Below, piece after piece: positions 59,065 through 64,000 of a DNA stretch of 64,000 bases; position 1 is the first letter of the stretch; the number at the start of each line of letters is the position of its first letter. The stretch is from contig JBKBPL010000008.1 of assembly GCA_046293075.1 (NCBI GenBank), positions 54,169 through 118,168 on the forward strand, given 5' to 3'. Made by a program: the position numbers and the translations under genes. The notes below the pieces were generated by a model. The model searched no databases and was not told the DNA's origin. It worked only from the letters and a program-made list of their open reading frames with translations. Origin of the DNA: Ga0077530 sp046293075 (GTDB lineage Bacteria > Pseudomonadota > Alphaproteobacteria > Rhizobiales > Hyphomicrobiaceae).

Positions 59065-59955
59065 TCACGGGGCGGGCGCGGCAGCCATCGGCACCACGTC
59101 GACGCCCACCGTGACGACATGCTCGCCGCCGCCGATCAGCACGCCGCTGATCGGGCTTACGTCGTTGTAGTCGCGGCCATAGGCGATCGTGATGTGCTCC
59201 TCGCCGACGGCAACGCCGTTGGTTGGATCGAAATCGCGCCAGCCCGTCTCAGGTGACCAGACTGAGATCCAGGCGTGCGAGGCGTCGGCGCCTGCAAGTT
59301 TCGGCTGGCCCGGCGGGGGATGGGTCAGGATATAGCCGCTGACATAGCGCGCCGGCACGCGCAGCGCCCGCAACCCCGCGAGCGCGAGATGCGCAAAGTC
59401 CTGGCAGACGCCGCGGCGCACGGCGAAGGCCTGCGCGACGGGCGTCGAGACGTCGGTCGCGCCGGGATCAAAGCGGAAGTCGGCATGGATGCGCCGCGTG
59501 AAGTCCATGGCGCCATCGAGAACGGGGCGTCCTTGCCCGAAGGATGCCCGCGCATAGTCGGCAATCTCCAGCGTGGCGCCGGTCGCGCGGGTGCTGCACC
59601 GATACTGAATGACGTCGAGATCGAGCCCCCCGGGTCCACGCGCGAGCACGTCGTCCAGGCGGTCCCACGCCGTCGTTGCGGCCAGATCGGCCACCGCCGG
59701 CGCGTAGGTCTCGACGGCACTGCGCGCCAGCAGCACCAGCTCCTTGTGCGGCACCTCGACCTCGAGGACGACGAATGGATTGCCGAAGCCGTCGATCCCT
59801 TCATAGCGCATGGCCGGCGCCGGCTCGACCATGAGGTTGTGACGCAATGTGGTCTGACAGGCGGCGGCGCGCGGCGTCATATGCACGAGGTGCTGCGACT
59901 GCGCGACGGGCGTCGTGTAGCGGTAGTGCGTGCGGTGGCAGACCTCGAAAATCAT
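59065..59955 (-). CDS. transglutaminase-like cysteine protease
   Basis: The 296-residue product has an N-terminal beta-rich region (residues 1-85, MIFEVCHRTHYRYTTPVAQS) and a transglutaminase-like core with Cys184 (RRGVCQDFAHLA), His227 (ADASHAWISVW) and Asp243 (DFDPTNG). Such proteins travel with circularly permuted ATP-grasp and alpha-E proteins, and are predicted to process or transfer peptides. The ATG at 59955 overlaps the ATP-grasp stop by four bases. It has no signal peptide and should work in the cytoplasm. Confidence 0.88.
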   Translation of the reverse strand: MIFEVCHRTHYRYTTPVAQSQHLVHMTPRAAACQTTLRHNLMVEPAPAMRYEGIDGFGNPFVVLEVEVPHKELVLLARSAVETYAPAVADLAATTAWDRLDDVLARGPGGLDLDVIQYRCSTRATGATLEIADYARASFGQGRPVLDGAMDFTRRIHADFRFDPGATDVSTPVAQAFAVRRGVCQDFAHLALAGLRALRVPARYVSGYILTHPPPGQPKLAGADASHAWISVWSPETGWRDFDPTNGVAVGEEHITIAYGRDYNDVSPISGVLIGGGEHVVTVGVDVVPMAAAPAP

Positions 59956-62522
59956 GGCCGCGGCTCGCTGCGCGTCACGGCACGATGAGGCGTGTCTTCG
60001 GTCAGGTTGAAATAGTGGCGCGCCACAGCATTGGAAAGCTCGGGCAGCATCTGCAGCTGCTCCCGCATGAGCCGCGCGAGCGTCGCCCGGTCCGCCTCCT
60101 CGGCAATGGCCATCACATCGGCGAGCCTGATGGTCGTCAACAGCGAGAGAATGAGGCGCCGGTCCTCGGCGAGGCTCACGCCCTGGCGCGCATCGGGCAG
60201 CGTCTCGAGGTGCCGCGAGATCGCAGCGAGCTGGTAGGCGAGCGCGCGCGGATTGTCCTCGTCGAGCAGCAGCAGGTCGAGCACCAGCGCCAGCATCGGA
60301 TCGAGCCGGTAGCGCGAGCGATAGGTAATAAAGCTGTCGGCGAGCTCGAGCAGCAGCAGGAGGCTGCTCGTTTCCTCTTCCGTATCGGGCGGCGGAATGA
60401 AGAGCGTCAGGATCGCCTCGCTCAGGTTGTAGGCGCGCTCGAGGCGCCGCCCCATGTCGAGGAACGACCAGCCGTAGTTGCGCGTCATATTCTCGTGCGT
60501 GAGCCCGTTGAACGAGGAAAGTGCCGCGAGTCCCTCGTCGAGCAGATCGAGCAGTGTGCCGGGCCCGGCTGTGCTGAGCGTGCGCATCCACGGATCGCCC
60601 GGCCGGAAGCGGCTCAGCGTCTGCCAGGCTTCATATGAAAGCCGGTCGCGCACAAGATACGACACCTGATAGAGGCCCTCCAGCGTGCGCGCGAGCGTGC
60701 GCGGGCTTCGGGCGCGCGACACGAGGTCGAGGCATCTGCTTTCGACATCCCCGGCGCCGGAGAACGGGCGCACGCCCGCATCGGCCGTCTCGGGATCGGT
60801 CAGCCGCATGTCGAGGCAGCGGCGCACCGCGCCAAGGCCATCGACCGGCCCGCTGTCTTCGGCGATCCGGCGCAGCGCCCCGCGCAGCATCCGCATGGTC
60901 CAGTCGGCGCGCTCGCCGTAGCGCCCGAGCCAATAGAGATCATCGGCGACACGGCTCTGCACCACGCGCTGCGAGCGCTCGACGCGCGCCGTCTCGAGCT
61001 TCGGCCGCCACAGGCTCACGTGCGGCGCCTGCTGCGCGTCCGAGAGCACCCAGACATCGCGCGTGTGGCCGTCCGGCGCGCTCAGCGCCACCGCCCGCGC
61101 CGGATCGACCGTCATGGCGAGCCCGCCGGGCATGGCCTCGTAGTCCGTGCCCGTGTGCGCCACGAAGAGGCGGACGGCGAACGGCCGCGCCACAAGGCTG
61201 TCGCCCTCGAAGGCGGGCGAGGTGCTGAATCCGATCTTCTCCTCCGCGACGAGCCGTGCGCCGTGCAGCGCGATCTCGCCCTTGAGCTGCTCGCGCGCCG
61301 CCATCGAAATGTCACCGGGGGACTGGCCGAGGGCCGCCTGTCCCGGCCGCCCGGTCCCCTCCTGCGCGGCGCGGATCACGAGGCCGTCGAGATGGTCGAG
61401 CACATGGCGGCGCACCGCCGCATCACCGAGCCACCAGCGCGGCGCGTCTGGGAGCAGCAGCTCCTCGCCGAGAAGATGCCTCGCGAGCGCCGGCAGGTAC
61501 GGGCCGAGTCCCCGGTTCTGCGCCAGCGCCGAGCCAGCAGCATTCACAATGAGACGCGGCATCTCGCGGTTCACGCGAAGGAGGCCCGCCGGTCCCATGA
61601 ACCCGCCGGGGTCAAGCTCCAGCGGGTCGATCTGCCGGCCATCGACGCAGCGGACGATGAGATCGATCTCTTTCAGGCCCTCGAGCGTCTTCAGGTACAC
61701 GCGGCCGCCGCGCGTGCGCAGATCCGACCCTTCGACCAGCAGCAGCCCGAGATAGCGCGCGAGATAGGCGTGCGAGAAATAATCTTCGTGGTGCGGTCCG
61801 GGCGTCAGCAGGGCGATCGCCGCGTTATCGCGGCCAGCGTGGGTGGCGAGTGCGTTCTGAAGCCTCTGGCAGTGCGACGCGAGGCGCACCGCATTGACCT
61901 GCTTGAAGAGATCACCCGTTACATGCGTGTGCGCAACGCGGTTGGCGAGCACGAAGCCGAGGCCGGCCAGCGTCTCGAGGTGATTGTCGATGACGCGCCA
62001 CTGTCCGTCGGCGCCCCGCGCGAGATCTGCCGCGTAGAAGCGGATGGGGCCGGCCTTGTCGAGCAGGCCCTGGCAGGGCCTCAGGTAGGCCGTGTCGGAG
62101 AAGATGAGCTCGGGCGGCACGAGGCCGTCGCGCATCAGCTTCTGCGCGCCGTAGAGATCCGTGAGCAAGGCATCGAAAAGGCGCGCCCGCTGCGTGAGGG
62201 CCTTCGCCAGCCAACGCCACTCGGCACTGGCGAGCACGATCGGCATCAGATCGAGCTGCCACTTCTGCGTCGCCGCATTGGGATCGGCGAACATGTCGTA
62301 GGCCATGCCGGTTTCGCGCACGCGCCGGTCGATGCGCGCCGCACGCGCCGCGCGCTCGGCAGGCGGCAAGGCGCCGATCCCATCGAGGAAGAGCCGCCAG
62401 TGGCGCCGCGCCCGGCCATCGGGATCGCGCAGCTCATCGTAAGCGCCGGCGCTGGTCGCAAGATAAGGATCGACGAGGCTCGCTGCGCCTTCCCGGACGG
62501 CTGAGGCGATCGTGTTCATCAA
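59952..62522 (-). CDS. circularly permuted ATP-grasp fused to an alpha-E domain
   Basis: A two-domain protein of 856 residues. The first part (about 70-480) is a circularly permuted type 2 ATP-grasp ligase with ELIFSDTAYLRPCQGLLDKA, LLTPGPHHEDYFSHAYLARY and LEGLKEIDLIVRCVDGRQID. The second (about 540-840) is an all-helical alpha-E domain with DLYWLGRYGERADWTMRMLR and LLLLELADSFITYRSRYRLD. ATP-grasp enzymes make peptide-type bonds; the pair with a transglutaminase protein is a predicted peptide synthesis or tagging system. An ATG just inside, at 62519, is equally possible. Anbu peptidase, sometimes present with this set, is not in the window. Confidence 0.9.
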   Translation of the reverse strand: MMNTIASAVREGAASLVDPYLATSAGAYDELRDPDGRARRHWRLFLDGIGALPPAERAARAARIDRRVRETGMAYDMFADPNAATQKWQLDLMPIVLASAEWRWLAKALTQRARLFDALLTDLYGAQKLMRDGLVPPELIFSDTAYLRPCQGLLDKAGPIRFYAADLARGADGQWRVIDNHLETLAGLGFVLANRVAHTHVTGDLFKQVNAVRLASHCQRLQNALATHAGRDNAAIALLTPGPHHEDYFSHAYLARYLGLLLVEGSDLRTRGGRVYLKTLEGLKEIDLIVRCVDGRQIDPLELDPGGFMGPAGLLRVNREMPRLIVNAAGSALAQNRGLGPYLPALARHLLGEELLLPDAPRWWLGDAAVRRHVLDHLDGLVIRAAQEGTGRPGQAALGQSPGDISMAAREQLKGEIALHGARLVAEEKIGFSTSPAFEGDSLVARPFAVRLFVAHTGTDYEAMPGGLAMTVDPARAVALSAPDGHTRDVWVLSDAQQAPHVSLWRPKLETARVERSQRVVQSRVADDLYWLGRYGERADWTMRMLRGALRRIAEDSGPVDGLGAVRRCLDMRLTDPETADAGVRPFSGAGDVESRCLDLVSRARSPRTLARTLEGLYQVSYLVRDRLSYEAWQTLSRFRPGDPWMRTLSTAGPGTLLDLLDEGLAALSSFNGLTHENMTRNYGWSFLDMGRRLERAYNLSEAILTLFIPPPDTEEETSSLLLLLELADSFITYRSRYRLDPMLALVLDLLLLDEDNPRALAYQLAAISRHLETLPDARQGVSLAEDRRLILSLLTTIRLADVMAIAEEADRATLARLMREQLQMLPELSNAVARHYFNLTEDTPHRAVTRSEPRP

Positions 62523-63079
62523 TGCCGGCCCCTGCCTGCTGTCATACCGCAGCGCCGTGGCCTTGCGCCGCCGTCGGATGCGCTGTTTCTAGTGTGGTGA
62601 TGCCGACGTCCGCCACCACGTCGCGGCAGGTGCCGGAGGCGGACTTCGGAATCTGAACCACACCAAAAACCTAGACTTGCTCGTGTCCTTTCGATCGCGA
62701 AGTCCGTTCGAGAGCCCGCTGCTCATGGTGACGAACTTCGCGATTGGAACACTAGCACGCCGAATCGTCCCTTCGGCAACGGCCCCCTGCCGGGTGTCGG
62801 ACGTGCCGCCACGCCTGTGATGCCGGCCGCACACACGTCGCCTCGATCCCTCATGCCGGCTGAAGTCGAGCGTCGGAGGACGGTCCGAGCCCATGCGGCC
62901 CCGCGCGCATGGCCCCGCGTGGAAATGTCCGGCGCGCGCCCGGCGCGGCGGCTGGCGCTCGCCAGCGCTCGGCAACATGCACCAGGGCATGGGCCAGAGC
63001 GGCGGCATGAGCGGCGGCCAGAGCGGCGGCATGAGCGGCGGCATGAGCGCGGCTTCCTTGCGCCAGAGCCCGCCCCGCG
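62523..63079. other. intergenic region upstream of the ATP-grasp gene
   Basis: These 557 bases hold no convincing gene. Three features stand out: a 10-bp inverted repeat ATCGCGAAGT (62694-62703) with ACTTCGCGAT (62735-62744), a 7-bp repeat GTCCGCC with GGCGGAC near 62610-62646, and the 12-bp tandem repeat listed separately. One plus-strand frame through the tandem repeat encodes a Gly/Met/Ser-rich stretch, but without a clear ribosome site or recognisable start. The promoter for the ATP-grasp gene should be on the left. Confidence 0.5.
62998..63045 (+). repeat. four copies of a 12-bp tandem repeat
   Basis: AGCGGCGGCATG occurs at 62998, 63022 and 63034, and a variant AGCGGCGGCCAG at 63010, giving four head-to-tail copies. 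The frame that reads through the repeats gives SGGM/SGGQ units, preceded by GNMHQGMGQ. A multiple-of-three unit fits either a repeat-containing protein end or a simple expansion. Copy number may vary between strains. Confidence 0.8.
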
Positions 63080-63430
63080 TCACGTGCCGAATGCGGCCTC
63101 CCACTCCGGCGGCTTGAAGCCGATGAGCAGCCCGCCCTCATGCTCGACGATCGGCCGCTTGATCATCGACGGCTGCGCGATCATGAGCGCAATGGCCTTC
63201 GCCTGATTGAGATCCGCCTTCGCCCCATCGGGCAGCTTCCTGAAGGTGGGCCCAGCGCGATTGAGCACGCGCTCCCACCCGAGCACCTTGCACCAGCCCT
63301 TGAGCTTCGCCGCTGTGATACCGGCCTTCTTGTAGTCATGAAATGCGTACGCGATGCCATGGCCCTCGAGCCAGGCGCGCGCCTTCTTGACCGTGTCGCA
63401 ATTGGGAATGCCGTAGAGCGTGATCGACAT
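63080..63430 (-). CDS. ArsC/Spx-family protein (YffB-like)
   Basis: The 116-residue product from the ATG at 63430 begins MSITLYGIPNCDTVKKARAW, with one cysteine (Cys11) and no second one at the CxxC position, then GIAYAFHDYKKAGITAAKLK, and ends SMIKRPIVEHEGGLLIGFKP. This is the thioredoxin-like ArsC family; the single-cysteine form with NCDTVKKA is the YffB type, which has been linked to glutathione-dependent thiol reduction, not arsenate. A GTG five codons upstream is in frame. It stands alone between two non-coding stretches. Confidence 0.85.
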   Translation of the reverse strand: MSITLYGIPNCDTVKKARAWLEGHGIAYAFHDYKKAGITAAKLKGWCKVLGWERVLNRAGPTFRKLPDGAKADLNQAKAIALMIAQPSMIKRPIVEHEGGLLIGFKPPEWEAAFGT

Positions 63431-63988
63431 CGCGTTCCGTCTCACTGCACGTGACAGCCGCGTCCGAGCGTCGGACGTGCAAGAGGTAGGACAAGGCGAA
63501 GCCGCCGCGCAAGCGCGAGACGCGCCTTCACGCGGACGGCGGCGCGCACACCGGGGGCAGGCGCCGCGGCGGCCGGCTCGATGGCCCGTGGGACTGGCTC
63601 GGCAAGGGCGGCAGCCTCATGGGCTCCGGCCCCATCGACATGGGCAGGCAGGTCGGCGCGCAGATCCCCGCCGAGGGCGCAGTCCATGAGCTGGCGCGGA
63701 TGCCGGGGTGATCGGCCCGCGCGACGCCCCCGCCGCGCCGCACACCGCGCTCATTCCGCTCCCTGTACGTGATGGGGCGCGCGTCGCGGCCGTCGTGGGG
63801 AGGGCTTAGGCGTATGTGTTGGGAGGGGGGCGCATGCGTGCACACCCCGACGCGCGCCGCGCCGGGGCGATGGCTGAAGGGGATAACGTACAGAATGTTT
63901 CGCACAAGTGATTGAAGGCTGGCGGCCCCGACTCGGGCTTTTCTGGTGATTGCGACGTCAACCGGAGAAGTCAGAGAAGGAAGCCACC
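63431..63988. other. intergenic region before the last gene
   Basis: In 558 bases I see no certain gene. One plus-strand frame without a start (63490 to a TGA at 63709-63711) reads GPWDWLGKGGSLMGSGPIDM followed by GRQVGAQIPAEGAVHELARM, which is Gly-rich and has some protein character; it could be the end of a decayed gene or chance. The right part, from about 63860, is less GC-rich and probably holds the promoter for the gene starting at 63989. Confidence 0.4.
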
Positions 63989-64000
63989 ATGACGAGTGAG
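63989..64000 (+). CDS. start of a gene cut by the window end
   Basis: ATGACGAGTGAG (MTSE) begins here with AAGGAAG seven bases upstream, a good ribosome site, and reaches the window edge after four codons. Nothing can be said of the product. Confidence 0.5.

Noticed and set aside
1..64000. CRISPR arrays, tRNA or rRNA genes, insertion sequences
   Set aside because: No regularly spaced repeats, no tRNA or rRNA sequence and no transposase motifs were seen. Small RNAs cannot be excluded by eye.

Overview
The window (about 64 kb, GC-rich) looks like chromosomal DNA of an alphaproteobacterium of the order Hyphomicrobiales (Rhizobiales). The basis is gene content: the rhizobial-type motility proteins MotC, MotE and Rem, the alphaproteobacterial flagellin regulators FlaF and FlbT, a short FlgD, a FlgJ without a muramidase domain and a DUF1217 protein. 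The genus cannot be fixed from the sequence. I recognised no rRNA, tRNA, CRISPR array, insertion sequence or prophage.

Region 1 (1-7.1 kb) is housekeeping: an unidentified partial gene, glutamate-cysteine ligase (gshA), adenosylhomocysteinase (ahcY) with a clear promoter and an upstream perfect inverted repeat, a lipoprotein, an AcuI/YhdH-type enoyl reductase and a polytopic membrane protein.

Region 2 (7.1-43.2 kb) is an almost complete flagellar cluster in the rhizobial order. Reading leftward on the minus strand, one unit is rem-flgE-flgK-flgL-flaF-flbT-flgD-fliQ-flhA-fliR-fliJ-like-flgJ-flgN plus two small genes. A second is fliF-fliH-motB-motC-fliK-fliG-fliM plus an unknown membrane-anchored gene. 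A single flagellin gene has its own leader and terminator. A third unit is motA-fliN-flhB-unknown-flgB-flgC-fliE-flgG-flgA-flgI-motE-flgH-fliL-fliP. On the plus strand are a DUF1217 gene, flgF and fliI. Many junctions are 1-4 bp stop/start overlaps, so translation is probably coupled. Together these encode the export gate, MS and C rings, rod, P and L rings, hook, hook-filament junction, filament, stator and length control. Master regulators (VisNR), chemotaxis genes and fliO are not in the window. A GH24 lysozyme sits just outside the left edge and is a candidate wall-opening enzyme for rod assembly.

Region 3 (43.2-48.5 kb) has a GntR/UTRA regulator divergent from a two-gene exopolysaccharide operon: an HlyD-like membrane-fusion protein and a cellulose-synthase-like GT2 enzyme with a C-terminal PilZ domain. 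A decayed DUF1080 fragment and a DUF6455 gene follow.

Region 4 (48.5-54.2 kb) holds DNA metabolism genes (an Lhr-type helicase overlapping the PdeM nuclease, then a Pif1-like helicase) and a second GntR/UTRA regulator preceded by a perfect 20-bp palindrome.

Region 5 (54.2-64 kb) holds exported methionine sulfoxide reductases MsrA and MsrB, a PRMT-like methyltransferase, an NTF2-like protein, an exported thioredoxin-like (SoxW-type) protein, a mandelate-racemase-family enolase, a transglutaminase/ATP-grasp/alpha-E peptide-ligation pair, an ArsC/Spx-family protein, and two non-coding stretches, one with a 12-bp tandem repeat. The window ends at the start codon of another gene.
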